Source of the DNA: Mucilaginibacter roseus
GTDB taxonomy: Bacteria > Bacteroidota > Bacteroidia > Sphingobacteriales > Sphingobacteriaceae
Direction of reading: 5' to 3'
Assembly (NCBI RefSeq): GCF_021215455.1
Contig: NZ_JAJPWV010000005.1
Coordinates: 1 to 64,000, forward strand
DNA length: 64,000 bases
This document shows positions 16,490-26,310 of this stretch, one piece after another. The notes under the pieces were generated by a model. That model was not told the origin of the DNA. It worked only from the letters and a program-made list of their open reading frames with translations, and made no database searches. Numbering within the stretch: the first letter of the stretch is position 1; each line of letters starts with the position of its first letter. The position numbers and the translations under genes were made by a program.

Positions 16490-18049
16490 TTAGTTTGAAA
16501 TAGCGGTTACATCGCTACCTGTTTCAATCTCAGTAAGCGCTGTACTGCCTGACATGATGAAGATACTGATACCCCGAGGCGTTATCCAGGTTTTAGTTTC
16601 AGCATCAAAATCGCCACCCAGTTTCATAAACACACCCTGATCGGCAGGAGTTACGTGCGGTATAACATACTGGTTTGTGCCTTGATAAAAGAATGGCTGC
16701 TCGGCGCCTGTCTCATCAACAAAATTATAGTGATCGGTTTTAGGAACACGGTACCCTTTATTGGTTGTTGGGTTGTACATAGTGGTTTTGCCTGTACCGC
16801 CAAAGAAAACCACATCAACCGGTACTGTTTGCTCTGTAACGTTAATACCTTTGAATATAGCAATACCACCCGCGTTACCGCTGTTTGGCAATAAACCGCT
16901 GCTGGCGCTGCCAAAACCATCACCATCATTAGTAACATAAGCTATGGAGCTGATCCATTTTGCGTCGCTAATGTCGGTTGTGTTTGGCCCGTTGACACGC
17001 TTGTTGCTACCGCCTACGTAAAAGAAATCGCCTTTTTTAACCTGGCCGTTCGTCAAATTGAATTTATAAGTACGGCCACCACCGGTTGCCCAACTGGCGC
17101 CCGGCGCGTCACCGGCATTTGGTTGCGCTGCACCTGCGTTGGTACAGGTTACTACAGCCATTGGCGTAACGGAGAAATCAATATTTTGTGTAGCCCGGAA
17201 CTGGATGTACTCATAATTTCCGTCAGAACCCTTTGCATCGTTAACAAAGCCTGTAATTACCACCGGCATTTCGCCCAGGTCCGGCGCATTTGGATCGGCA
17301 GGTTTGGTGATATCACTTATGTCCGCGAATTTACGCGGCCATACCTGGTAAACTGAAGCCGAATCTACACTATTATCAACTATCAATATTCCGGCTACAG
17401 TAGCGCCTGCAGGTAAAAACTCATCCGCAAATTGCGCCGTTGGCTCGGTGTGCATAATAATGCTATCGGCACCATTAACCAAATATTTATTGCCCACGTA
17501 TTTCGTTTGGCCCATAACCGGCGCCGGCGAAACCGTAGCCGATTTAATGCTCACCAAAGTGCTCTCGTATTCATCAGGCTTCGTTTTAATAGAGTAGCTT
17601 GAAACCTGCTGCACCTGCACCTCGTTACCGGTAGATACGGTTGTAATGTTAGCCTGAGTTACGCCTGTTAACTGTAATGCACCATTTACTCGTTTTAACG
17701 TCGTGCCCTCTATGTTAACTACTATACTATCACCTGATTTGAAAGTGCCCGCGGCTTCGCCAAGTGGTATTTGTATGCCACGTATCGCTTTACGACGGTT
17801 ATTTTGCAAGATCAAAACCCCTTGCGGAACGTTCCCTGAATCGGGCATAGAAATCACCTTACCGGTAATTTGATAGGCGCCCAGCATGTTATCTTTACTA
17901 AGAGTAACATCGGCGCCTTTATGGATCGCGCGCAAATCAACAAGCGCGATTATCGGGCTGAGCTGCCCTTCGGCAAAATTGTGCTTTTTGCAGGCGCTAA
18001 AAAACAGTGCCGATAAAACTGAAACTATAAGAAATATCTTAGCTTTCAT
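16490..18049 (-). CDS. DUF5689-domain lipoprotein
   Basis: 519 residues, lipoprotein (Cys20, then Lys-Lys-His). Residues about 30-250 form the DUF5689 region, built of OB-like strands (LSPIIALVDLRAIHKG, GAYQITGKVISMPDSGN, two repeats). The C-terminal half looks like a lamin-tail or beta-sandwich module (GSDGNYEYIQFRATQNIDF onward). Proteins of this kind follow SusC/SusD pairs in Bacteroidota and sit on the cell surface; I know of no assigned ligand. It is 30 bases after the SusD-like gene and is the last gene before a strong terminator. Confidence 0.8.
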   Translation of the reverse strand: MKAKIFLIVSVLSALFFSACKKHNFAEGQLSPIIALVDLRAIHKGADVTLSKDNMLGAYQITGKVISMPDSGNVPQGVLILQNNRRKAIRGIQIPLGEAAGTFKSGDSIVVNIEGTTLKRVNGALQLTGVTQANITTVSTGNEVQVQQVSSYSIKTKPDEYESTLVSIKSATVSPAPVMGQTKYVGNKYLVNGADSIIMHTEPTAQFADEFLPAGATVAGILIVDNSVDSASVYQVWPRKFADISDITKPADPNAPDLGEMPVVITGFVNDAKGSDGNYEYIQFRATQNIDFSVTPMAVVTCTNAGAAQPNAGDAPGASWATGGGRTYKFNLTNGQVKKGDFFYVGGSNKRVNGPNTTDISDAKWISSIAYVTNDGDGFGSASSGLLPNSGNAGGIAIFKGINVTEQTVPVDVVFFGGTGKTTMYNPTTNKGYRVPKTDHYNFVDETGAEQPFFYQGTNQYVIPHVTPADQGVFMKLGGDFDAETKTWITPRGISIFIMSGSTALTEIETGSDVTAISN

Positions 18050-18079
18050 TGTATATAATACTTTATGGTATTTGTTTAA

Positions 18080-19519
18080 TTATTGCTTTTGCCACCAAAC
18101 CTGTGTGGTAACAACGTCAGGCCCTTGAGCAGCCACCGCCGCGTTATAATTTTCGCGGTTTGATGATTGTACCGAAACCGGGTAATTAAGGCGGGCCGGC
18201 ATTATGCCATTGTTATCCAAACCCGATCCCTTAGGTAAATTTGGATGCCCGGTGCGGCGGTACTCAAACCATGATTGCAGATCAGTAAAAAATAATGAAT
18301 AATACTTTTGCTTGTGTATCAACTCCATTTTCTGATCAAGCGTGTAGCTATCATCCCACTTTATCAAGTTAAAATTCATGTAATTTGATGGAACATTTGC
18401 GCCCCACAGGGTTATACCTGCAGTAATACCCGCTTCGTAATATTGCTGCGCGGGTTTTGCCGTTATCCATCCTTTAGCTGCGGCTTCAGCCAGGATAAAT
18501 TGCAGTTCGCCATAATTTAAAATATTACCCAGTAAAGGTTCGCGCTGTAACGCCGTTGGCAAGGTTGATTTAGCTTGTGGCGACTGCCCTACCGGGTAAC
18601 CGCTTGGTATCCCTGCGTATTCACCTTCAAAAACCGTTGCCCATTTACCTATACGCGGATCGCTCCACTCATTCAGGTTATCTACAAAGAAACTGGCCAG
18701 TTTAGGGGTGTACCAATCGGCAGGGCGCCAGGTAGCAAACGGAGACACATAGGGTGCACTGCCTGTCCATTTCAAGATGGCTGATTCAGCGTTGCTCGCC
18801 ATGATTGGGTAGTTGGACGCTCTTGTATCAACCATATCCTTTATTTTTTCGATAGCGGCCTGATCTTTACCTGATACCCGCATCAGCAAACGCAGGTATA
18901 AAGAGTTACCGAACTTGCGCCAGTTAGCCGCAACACCACCGTAAATAGGGTCGCTTGTGGAGATGACGTTTGTTCCGGTTTTTAGCAATTCATTAGCTTC
19001 TTCCAAACGGGCGAATATATCTGTGTAGATAGCCTGCTGCGAATCGTACTTCGGCAGAAATAAACCCTCCTTAGCTTTATTTGACTCAAAATAAGGCACA
19101 TCACCATAGGTATCAGTAAGCATAGAATAAACCCACGATTGCAGGATCAGCGATATAGCCATATAAGTGTTGCTATCGTTATCCTCACCACCTGTGTAAA
19201 TATCCTTCAGATTGGTAAGCTGTACGTACCAGTTTGTCCATAGGTAATCGGCCTCGGCACTGCGAATTTCGTAACGGAATATTTTACCATCCGTATCGCC
19301 CATGTTAACGGTTACCTGCATCAGTTCATTGGTAATGCGCTGGCTGCGGCTCATGTTAGCGCTTACAATACTTGTAATAGCAGGCGCTAACAATGATTGT
19401 GGCAAAGCAAAAGAACTTTCGTTCGGGTTTTTTGCCAGTTCCTCAAAATTTTTTGTGCATGATACCGAGGATAGCGACAGTGACGCGATCAATCCCCATA
19501 TTATATATCTCTTTTTCAT
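18080..19519 (-). CDS. SusD/RagB-family nutrient-binding lipoprotein (SusD-like 2 type)
   Basis: 479 residues, lipoprotein with Cys21. It matches the SusD-like_2 branch: NFEELAKNPNESSFALP at the N-terminus, WVYSMLTDTYGDVPYFES near 130-147 and the C-terminal KIMELIHKQKYYSLFFTDLQSWFEYRRTGHP-type ending (here DQKMELIHKQKY ... EYRRTGHPNLP). This branch is commonly paired with STN-domain SusC proteins, as here, 5 bases downstream of it. It captures substrate at the cell surface. Ligand unknown. Confidence 0.94.
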   Translation of the reverse strand: MKKRYIIWGLIASLSLSSVSCTKNFEELAKNPNESSFALPQSLLAPAITSIVSANMSRSQRITNELMQVTVNMGDTDGKIFRYEIRSAEADYLWTNWYVQLTNLKDIYTGGEDNDSNTYMAISLILQSWVYSMLTDTYGDVPYFESNKAKEGLFLPKYDSQQAIYTDIFARLEEANELLKTGTNVISTSDPIYGGVAANWRKFGNSLYLRLLMRVSGKDQAAIEKIKDMVDTRASNYPIMASNAESAILKWTGSAPYVSPFATWRPADWYTPKLASFFVDNLNEWSDPRIGKWATVFEGEYAGIPSGYPVGQSPQAKSTLPTALQREPLLGNILNYGELQFILAEAAAKGWITAKPAQQYYEAGITAGITLWGANVPSNYMNFNLIKWDDSYTLDQKMELIHKQKYYSLFFTDLQSWFEYRRTGHPNLPKGSGLDNNGIMPARLNYPVSVQSSNRENYNAAVAAQGPDVVTTQVWWQKQ

Positions 19520-19524
19520 GATGA

Positions 19525-22500
19525 TTAAAATCCTAATGTTACGTTTAAGCCCAGGGTACGTGTTGATGGTAGCTGACCAAGTTCAAAGCCACGGTTAATC
19601 TCCGAACCGTTAAGTGTTCCGAACTCAGGGTCGAATGCCGGCCAGTCGCTAATGATCAGCAAATCGCGGCCGTAAATGCCTACGGTTGCTTTTTTCATGC
19701 CGATGCGTTGCGCAAAACGAGCCGGTAACGAATAGTCTATACGTGCTTCTCTTAGTTTGATATAGTCTGTTGAATAGGTTGTACCTTCTACGTTATCGCG
19801 CCCGTAGTGCGCGTTGTAATAAGTAGCTATGTTTTCGGCGATAACGGTATTCGGACTGAATGATCCATCAGCATTGCGTACAACCCCGTTGCCCACTATG
19901 CCGTTGTAACGGCCCGGCAGCGTAGCATTTGTTTTACCTTGCTCGGTAAGTACGGCGCTGGTAAGTGAATAACCCACGGCGCCTGTTTGTGCATCAAACA
20001 AGAAACTGAAGCCGAAAGAGCCATAACGAAAGTTATTTTGTAAGCTTCCCCTGAATTTGGGCATGGTGTTGCCGATGTATTTAATATCCGGGCTCAACAC
20101 CGGGTAACCACCCTCGTAAATGATCTGCCCATCTGGAGAACGCTCATAACCACGACCATAGAAATCGCCCATGCTACCACCTACCCTTGCAGAAATTAAA
20201 CCACGGCTACCCGGTCCGTTCTGTAAAACCAACTCTGTTTGGGTATCCGTTAGCTCAAGAATTTTGTTGCGGTTAGCCGTAAAGGTACCGTTGATGGTCC
20301 AGTTTAAGCCATTTTTTGACTTTAAAGGCATACCGTTTACTGCCAGCTCAATACCTTTATTACGTAAGCGCCCTGCATTGAAAAGAGCTCCGGTGCCACC
20401 TACAGCCGGATCTGGACTTGTCCACAAGTGCTGATCTTTTGTATCTGAACTATATAGCGTCAAATCAAACCCAACCCGATTTTTAAAAAATTTGGCTTCA
20501 ACACCTACCTCATGCGCTATGGTTGTAAGTGGCCTTAGGTTTAAGTTGGCGAAACGTGTGTCGTTTTGGAGGCCGCCCGGAAAAGTTGGTGTCACAACGT
20601 AACCGTTTGTGGTTTGATAAGGAACCTGAGAGCCACTACCTGTATTAGAAATCGACCCACGTAGTTTTAAATAATCAATAAACGCGGGCATTTTAAATGC
20701 CTCGGTTGGTATAAAGCTCAGGTTGTAACTTGGGTATGAGAATGAAACATTATCGTTTCCTTTTTCGTTTGCCAACACGCTGTTCCAGTCGTTACGAAAT
20801 GTTATATCAGCGTATAAATAATCCTTAAATGCTAAAGTAAGCAAGCCGTAAAAGCTGTTTATTTCGTATTTTGATTTATAAGGTGTAGCCACTAATATAC
20901 CCGCTTTGTTGGCCAGGCTGTACACACCCGGATAGGCAAGCGAATCGGCGCTTAGCGCATCCTGATTATATGTGTTTTTTAACGTACTACCACCACCGGT
21001 CGCCGTAATTTCAAAATCCTTGGTTATTTTTTTGTTGTATCTTAATAAGAAGTCGGCGGTTATCTCCTGCGAGTAAATGTTTTGAGTACGGAACATACCT
21101 TTTCTGAATTTCTCGGTATCCCAAGGACGTTGCTGCGTACGCTGATCATAACCAAAATCCATTGAAGTGCGTACCATCAGGCTCAACTCCTTAGTGAAGT
21201 TATAAGTAGCCTGAATGTTACCGGTAACCCCATGGCGGTTCATGGTATTGAGCATCTCCTGGGTGATCAGGTACGGATTATCCGGAAAGCTACTGAATGG
21301 AAAGCTTTGCTGAATATTTTCTCTGCCCGGCAGCCAGTAATCTTTTAACCAGTTAATATCTGCATTTGGTTGCCAGAATATATACCAGTACATGATAGAT
21401 TGGTTATTATACCCTACTGATGGCAGGTTATCGCTCTTTTTGTTAGTATAATTTATTTTGGTAGATAACTGTAACTTATCGCTTACTTTTTGGTTAAGTG
21501 ACAAGGCCACCGTGTTACGGTCATAACCGGTATTCGGTATTATCCACGAGTTTTTTACGTTGGTTGCAGAGAACCTTGCGGTGGTTTTATCAGTACCGCC
21601 ATCAATAGTTACAGAGTTGGTGTAAGTTCTGCCGGTTTCAAAAAAGTTACGGCTATCATTAACGTAAGGCACCCATGGTGTACGTGTTGTACTTTTTGTA
21701 TGTGTTACCGGATCATACTGATAAAACATCTGCCCATCAAACTTAGGCCCCCAGGCTGAGCTGGTGCTACGGGTGCTCGCTCCATCTTCTGAGGCATTGT
21801 AAGAGTAATATAATGCGCCGTCAACACCTTGACCGTATTGATATTGCAGGTCGGGCCAGCGGTTAATGCTTTCAATGGCGGTATTTGAATTGATAGTAAC
21901 ATTAATGCCTTTGCTCCTTGCCGACCCTGATTTGGTAGTAATAATGATAGCACCATTTGCGCCGCGCTGGCCGTAAAGTGCAGATGCATTTGAGCCTTTA
22001 AGTACCGTGATGTTCTCAATGTCTGCCGGGTTAATATCATTTAAGCCGGAACCAAAGTCAACCGGTGTTTCATCAGCCAGGTACGAGCTGCCACCGTAAG
22101 CTGTTGAGCGGCCGCTACCGTTGTTAATTACCACACCATCAACAACAATCAGCGCTTCGTTTTCGCCATTCAGGTTATTTTCGCCGCGCAATATAATTTT
22201 ATTTGAACCGGTTGGGCCACCGTTTGAGCGTAATAAGTTTAAACCCGCTACTTTGCCCGACAATGCATCGGTCCAGTTATTAGATGGGGCGTTGGCGATA
22301 TCTTCGCCTTTAATTACTGTTGCTGAATAGCCAAGCGCTTTTTCCTCACGTTTGATACCTAAAGCTGTTACCACCACCTCGTTAAGTGAAGTATTGGCGG
22401 TTACCAGCTTAATTTTAATACTGTTATTTGCCGATTGAAAGCGCGTTGTAAACGTATCAAAGCCTACCATACCAAAGCTTATAGGAGCGCCCGATGTTAC

Positions 22501-22944
22501 CCTGATATTGAAGCGGCCGTCGGCATTGGTGCTGCCCAACGATTTTTTGGCAACGTTAGTAATAGTAACTCCTGCCAAAGGCAAACCATCATCAGCAGAG
22601 GTAACCGTACCACTTAACATAAACGTATCAACCTTCTTAAACACCAGGTTGCCGTCAATATTACGGATGCCTATGCCCGCCTGCTGCTCTATCTCGGTAA
22701 TGAGCTGGCCAAGTGTAAGATTAGTTGATGAGAGATTAATCTTTCCGGCCGCATTTACATTTGCATCATAAGATACCTTGTAATTGTACACTGATTGCAA
22801 CCTGTCAATAATACTGGCAATGGTTACTTGTGTACTGTTAAATTTAAGCTGCCGCATTTGTGCATGCAGCGGCAAAGCCAGCATACAACAAAGTATGGCA
22901 CATAAGTAATTCCGAACTTTTTTTTGTAAAAATTTTCGATACAT
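19525..22944 (-). CDS. STN-domain SusC/RagA TonB-dependent transporter (transducer type)
   Basis: 1139 residues. Signal peptide to about 28; STN (secretin/TonB short N-terminal) domain at about 35-105; carboxypeptidase-D-like sandwich at about 110-185 (LSGTVTSADDGLPLAGVTI); TonB box LNEVVVTALGI near 190; plug with SNKIILRGENNLNGENEALIVVDG; then the barrel. The STN domain contacts a FecR-type anti-sigma factor in the periplasm, so this transporter probably reports substrate arrival to the FecR protein encoded 8 bases upstream. Complete, with normal length for the class. Confidence 0.95.
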   Translation of the reverse strand: MYRKFLQKKVRNYLCAILCCMLALPLHAQMRQLKFNSTQVTIASIIDRLQSVYNYKVSYDANVNAAGKINLSSTNLTLGQLITEIEQQAGIGIRNIDGNLVFKKVDTFMLSGTVTSADDGLPLAGVTITNVAKKSLGSTNADGRFNIRVTSGAPISFGMVGFDTFTTRFQSANNSIKIKLVTANTSLNEVVVTALGIKREEKALGYSATVIKGEDIANAPSNNWTDALSGKVAGLNLLRSNGGPTGSNKIILRGENNLNGENEALIVVDGVVINNGSGRSTAYGGSSYLADETPVDFGSGLNDINPADIENITVLKGSNASALYGQRGANGAIIITTKSGSARSKGINVTINSNTAIESINRWPDLQYQYGQGVDGALYYSYNASEDGASTRSTSSAWGPKFDGQMFYQYDPVTHTKSTTRTPWVPYVNDSRNFFETGRTYTNSVTIDGGTDKTTARFSATNVKNSWIIPNTGYDRNTVALSLNQKVSDKLQLSTKINYTNKKSDNLPSVGYNNQSIMYWYIFWQPNADINWLKDYWLPGRENIQQSFPFSSFPDNPYLITQEMLNTMNRHGVTGNIQATYNFTKELSLMVRTSMDFGYDQRTQQRPWDTEKFRKGMFRTQNIYSQEITADFLLRYNKKITKDFEITATGGGSTLKNTYNQDALSADSLAYPGVYSLANKAGILVATPYKSKYEINSFYGLLTLAFKDYLYADITFRNDWNSVLANEKGNDNVSFSYPSYNLSFIPTEAFKMPAFIDYLKLRGSISNTGSGSQVPYQTTNGYVVTPTFPGGLQNDTRFANLNLRPLTTIAHEVGVEAKFFKNRVGFDLTLYSSDTKDQHLWTSPDPAVGGTGALFNAGRLRNKGIELAVNGMPLKSKNGLNWTINGTFTANRNKILELTDTQTELVLQNGPGSRGLISARVGGSMGDFYGRGYERSPDGQIIYEGGYPVLSPDIKYIGNTMPKFRGSLQNNFRYGSFGFSFLFDAQTGAVGYSLTSAVLTEQGKTNATLPGRYNGIVGNGVVRNADGSFSPNTVIAENIATYYNAHYGRDNVEGTTYSTDYIKLREARIDYSLPARFAQRIGMKKATVGIYGRDLLIISDWPAFDPEFGTLNGSEINRGFELGQLPSTRTLGLNVTLGF

Positions 22945-22952
22945 GATGATGA

Positions 22953-23921
22953 TTAGTAAAAAATAATCGTTTGTTGATTTTTATATTTATAATGTAATCC
23001 GGTAGCGTAATTGAGGCCTTCAAGCAGTTTATCCAGACCATTGTCTTTCATCTCACCGCTAAACAGGTTATACTTTTTATTGGCTGATGGCTCAACCTCT
23101 ATCTTAATATGGTAATATTGCGACAGTTTTAAAGCTATTTGCGATGCATTGCTATTGCTGAAGTAAAGGGTACCGTTTAGCAGGCTTTGGGCATCATCAA
23201 TATTAACCTGAAGTTTTTGAGCCGTTTTTGCACCGATATTATAATCTAATTGCTCACCTGCTTTTATAAAGTGCGTTTGTTTGCCTTCAACAAAACCAAC
23301 CAGGCCGGTTGCTACCTTAATTTGCTCTGATACCCCTTTTGCCGAATAAACATTGAAGGATGTACCTAATACGTTTACCTGTAAATTATTAGCCGTACGT
23401 ACTATGAATGATTTCTTCAAATCGTGTTTCACATCAAAAAATGCCTCGCCCAGCAAGCGTACTTCACGTTTTGACTGACCGTAAGCGTTACTTACCGCCA
23501 ATGAAGCGTCGGGAGCCAGATATACCACCGAGCCATCAGGCAGTGCCACTTTCTTTCTCGACGAAGACTTTTTTATGAGTGTATAGCTATTTTCATAAAC
23601 ATCTTTTTCACGATGTACGGCATACCAGGTTACGCAGCAAACCAATACTAACGAAGCCGCCACGCCAGCCCAGGTGTACAACTTCTTAATTTTAGTTTGC
23701 TTTACCGGCTTTGGGTGGGCATACATCCGGTCAAGCAGTTTTACCCATTCGTTGTGTATAACATCTCCTTTAACAGGTTCATTCACCCTATGGCTGCGTT
23801 CTTCTAAATATTGGAGCAGTGTTTTATTTTCGGGCCTTTCTCCAAGCCACGCCTTTACGTCGGCGTTCTCAGCCTCGGTGGTTTCTTTGTTCAGGTATCT
23901 TATAAGTATCTCCCAGTTCAC
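22953..23921 (-). CDS. FecR-family anti-sigma factor
   Basis: 322 residues. Cytoplasmic N-terminal segment (about 1-80) with the typical WEILIRYLNKETTEAE start, one membrane helix at about 85-107, a FecR domain (about 120-215, KKVALPDGSVVYLAPDASL and GEAFFDVKHDLKKSF) and a C-terminal DUF4974/STN-like domain (about 250-318). The start is GTG at 23921, judged by the family N-terminus. A TACTTTTA box at 23933-23940 on the minus strand, just upstream, may drive it separately after the terminator at 24011-24050. It should hold the ECF sigma factor until the STN-SusC signals. Unusually, the sigma gene is not adjacent. Confidence 0.93.
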   Translation of the reverse strand: MNWEILIRYLNKETTEAENADVKAWLGERPENKTLLQYLEERSHRVNEPVKGDVIHNEWVKLLDRMYAHPKPVKQTKIKKLYTWAGVAASLVLVCCVTWYAVHREKDVYENSYTLIKKSSSRKKVALPDGSVVYLAPDASLAVSNAYGQSKREVRLLGEAFFDVKHDLKKSFIVRTANNLQVNVLGTSFNVYSAKGVSEQIKVATGLVGFVEGKQTHFIKAGEQLDYNIGAKTAQKLQVNIDDAQSLLNGTLYFSNSNASQIALKLSQYYHIKIEVEPSANKKYNLFSGEMKDNGLDKLLEGLNYATGLHYKYKNQQTIIFY

Positions 23922-24010
23922 TGCGATCGTTTTAAAAGTAAGAGGGAGCTAAAGCCGCTTTCCACTGAAAGAAATGGTTAAGCGTTTATGAAGTAATTGT
24001 TAACAAAGCC

Positions 24011-24050
24011 AGTAAAAACAAGAAAAGCTGCCCTGCCAAGCAGGAACAGC
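24011..24050 (-). terminator. Intrinsic terminator after the phosphoesterase gene
   Basis: On the minus strand GCTGTTCCTGC - TTG - GCAGGGCAGC forms a stem of about ten pairs with one G-U pair and one bulge, followed by TTTTCTTGTTTTT. It lies 26 bases after the phosphoesterase stop, so the sigma/phosphoesterase and FecR/SusCD transcripts look separate. Confidence 0.75.
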
Positions 24051-24075
24051 CCTCCATCAAGTGAAAAATCTTTAA

Positions 24076-25572
24076 CTATACCAAATCCAAATCCTGGCTG
24101 TATTTTTTCCCGAAACGATCTGTAGCCGTAACGGTTATTTTTTTTGCTCCCGCAGATGGTTTGGCAAAGAACAAGTGATCGGTCAGCGTTGGATCGACCC
24201 ATTTATGTTTTTTTGGCAACTGATCGCCTTTGTAAAGTTCAATAGTCCATGGGTCGTAATCTATGCGTTGCTCCATGTTACCCTTTAACACGCCATCCTC
24301 ATACCATTGCACCGTCCATTTGCTATCCCAGTTCCAAACGTTGGCTACCACTTCATCAGGTGCGGTTTGCAGGTAACCTTTTTTGTAAATCTTCAACTGA
24401 TAATCCTTAGGCTTACCTGTTGACTTATAATACCAGCTGATATCTCCGCCGTTAACTTCGTACACCGCGTAACCGGATGGTGCACCATCGCTGCATATCG
24501 GCCCTGTCCACCAGGCACCGCAAACAGTACCGTGTACGTGCTCTATCATATTGCGGTCTTCCCACTTTTCGTTCATGTGGGTATGGCCAGACATGATGTG
24601 CACTTTGTACGGAGCCAGTATTTTATACAATTGTTCACGATTAGATACAACACCGCCCAACTCGTCTTCCTTATTGTTTAAACGACGTTTAACGCCGGTA
24701 TTGGTCGGGATGTGTACTGATACTACAACAGTTGTACCCGGTTTTACGTGTGACAGATCCTGCTCCAGCCACTGCAACTGTGTTTCGGTAATATAACCAA
24801 TGTAGCGTTTAGCCGTACCTATGAAGAACACATCGTCCAACACTACATAGTGCACCTGCCCGCGATTAAAGGAATAATATGTCGGACCGAAATTCTTTTT
24901 GAAGGTTTGCGCCGAGTAATCATCCGTACGGGCGTCCAAGTCCATGTCGTGATTGCCAATCAGGTTAAAAAATGGTATGCCCGACATGCCGATGGCCTGT
25001 TTATAGTCCTCGTAAAGTTCAAAGTGATCCCAAACCAAATCGCCACAACCTATTCCGTGCATTAGTGTACCTGCCGGGTATGACGCCACCAGATCACGCA
25101 GATCGGGCGCTGAAGTTTCGAGCATAATAGCGGCATCTTTTTTAGAGATAATCTGCGGATCGGCCCACACCACAAAAGCGTGATTGGTATCTTCTTTCTC
25201 CAAGCGGGTTAAATCAAAATCTGCTTTAAAAACCGATTGCTTATTATCTATCTGTTTAAAAAATTTGGCCACGCTTTTTTCATGGGGAAACGCGTATCCA
25301 GCCGGTAAGCTGATGTAAACGAACTGTGCGGTTTTATTACTTAATAATTGATAGTTACCGCCTTTGTCTGTTAGCACTATGTTAATGCCGTCGGTAACGG
25401 CAACGTTTGCTACCCCCTGCCCATTGCTCAATACCCGGCCTTTTAGGGTAATATTGGCAATGTCAATTTTCTCCGAAGTGGCAACGGCTGGTTCAGCATT
25501 GATAACTGCCGGGATACTCAGCATGGCACCGGTTATGCCCAGGCCTTTAATAAAATCTCTTCTGTTCGACAT
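24076..25572 (-). CDS. Secreted calcineurin-like metallophosphoesterase
   Basis: 498 residues. Twin-arginine-like signal (NRRDFIKGLGITG) at the N-terminus, a beta-sandwich N-domain (about 40-125, LKGRVLSNGQGVANVAVTDG), the metallophosphatase core and a C-terminal sandwich (about 390-498). Metal motifs are visible in order: ADPQI (first motif with Gln in place of the usual His), CGDLVWDH, IGNHDMDLDA, SVHIP and SGHTHMNEKW. It is probably a periplasmic phosphomonoesterase or diesterase. It sits between the sigma factor and its anti-sigma factor, suggesting that phosphorylated material is the substrate of the second SusC/D system. The exact substrate is unknown. Confidence 0.88.
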   Translation of the reverse strand: MSNRRDFIKGLGITGAMLSIPAVINAEPAVATSEKIDIANITLKGRVLSNGQGVANVAVTDGINIVLTDKGGNYQLLSNKTAQFVYISLPAGYAFPHEKSVAKFFKQIDNKQSVFKADFDLTRLEKEDTNHAFVVWADPQIISKKDAAIMLETSAPDLRDLVASYPAGTLMHGIGCGDLVWDHFELYEDYKQAIGMSGIPFFNLIGNHDMDLDARTDDYSAQTFKKNFGPTYYSFNRGQVHYVVLDDVFFIGTAKRYIGYITETQLQWLEQDLSHVKPGTTVVVSVHIPTNTGVKRRLNNKEDELGGVVSNREQLYKILAPYKVHIMSGHTHMNEKWEDRNMIEHVHGTVCGAWWTGPICSDGAPSGYAVYEVNGGDISWYYKSTGKPKDYQLKIYKKGYLQTAPDEVVANVWNWDSKWTVQWYEDGVLKGNMEQRIDYDPWTIELYKGDQLPKKHKWVDPTLTDHLFFAKPSAGAKKITVTATDRFGKKYSQDLDLV

Positions 25573-25638
25573 ATGTTTGTTTACAAGATATCTTTTAGCA
25601 AAGAGCGAAGGCCGACCGGTTTTCCCTGAAAAAAATCG

Positions 25639-26214
25639 TTAAATAAATGTTAACATTATATTAACCAACAATAGGCCGCCGGCTATGGTAGCGCGGTCGT
25701 AATTTTCGTGACGCATGTAGTAGCCCAATTGTTCAATGGCCTCGCGCATGTGGTATTCTATTTTCTTTTCAGTAACATCAAGCACTTTCGCTATCTCGTG
25801 ATTTTTCAATCCGGTTAACCGTAACTGGATAATTTCCTTACGCATAGCAGGCAGTTTATTGATCAAGCGCTCAACTATCTGAACAGATTCTTTAGCCACT
25901 AAACGTTCAAACGGACTAAATGCCTGCTCTGTTATATTCCAGCATTGCTCGGTCAATTCGTCGGTTTGCTTTGCTGTCAGGGTCTTAAGTGCGCCGTTCC
26001 GTGCAGCGCGGAACAGATAAGCTTTAATATTAGTAATCTGCAGATTATCCTTTTGTGTCCAGAGGTTCAAAAACATATCTGATAATACATCCTTGGCTTC
26101 GTCGTCGTCCTTAACCATGGTATGTACATATCTGAAAAGGGATGAGTAGTGTTCCCTGAAAATAGTTTCAAGGCTATGGAGGGTATTTATTTTAACTTCA
26201 CTTTCCGTTTGCAT
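25639..26214 (-). CDS. ECF RNA polymerase sigma-70 factor
   Basis: 191 residues. Region 2 (about 18-80: LFRYVHTMVKDDDEAKDVLSDMF, then KAYLFRAARNGALK) and region 4 (about 115-165: MRKEIIQLRLTGLKNHEIAKVL) are both clear. The last 18 residues (ATIAGGLLLVNIMLTFI) are strongly hydrophobic, an unusual tail that could touch the membrane or the FecR helix. It presumably drives the FecR-SusC-SusD-DUF5689 genes. ATG start at 26214; a TAATTTTG box at 26223-26230 (minus strand) lies only eight bases upstream of it, implying a very short or no leader. Confidence 0.94.
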   Translation of the reverse strand: MQTESEVKINTLHSLETIFREHYSSLFRYVHTMVKDDDEAKDVLSDMFLNLWTQKDNLQITNIKAYLFRAARNGALKTLTAKQTDELTEQCWNITEQAFSPFERLVAKESVQIVERLINKLPAMRKEIIQLRLTGLKNHEIAKVLDVTEKKIEYHMREAIEQLGYYMRHENYDRATIAGGLLLVNIMLTFI

Positions 26215-26222
26215 GCCGGGTG

Positions 26223-26230
26223 CAAAATTA
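26223..26230 (-). promoter_or_regulatory. Putative -7 box of the ECF sigma gene
   Basis: TAATTTTG on the minus strand matches the Bacteroidota -7 consensus TAnnTTTG exactly; no good -33 TTTG is found at the usual distance. With eight bases to the ATG, the transcript would be almost leaderless. Confidence 0.35.
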
Positions 26231-26310
26231 ACCCGCTAAATCCGCGATGCCGATAGAAGTGCTATTAATTTTGTGTTAAATCTGAAGCAGTATGTTTGTT
26301 ACATTACGCC

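Noticed and set aside
25399..25414. GGCAACGTTTGCTACC, similar to the LacI operator core
   Set aside because: It is inside the phosphoesterase coding sequence, only half matches the core and has no tandem partner.
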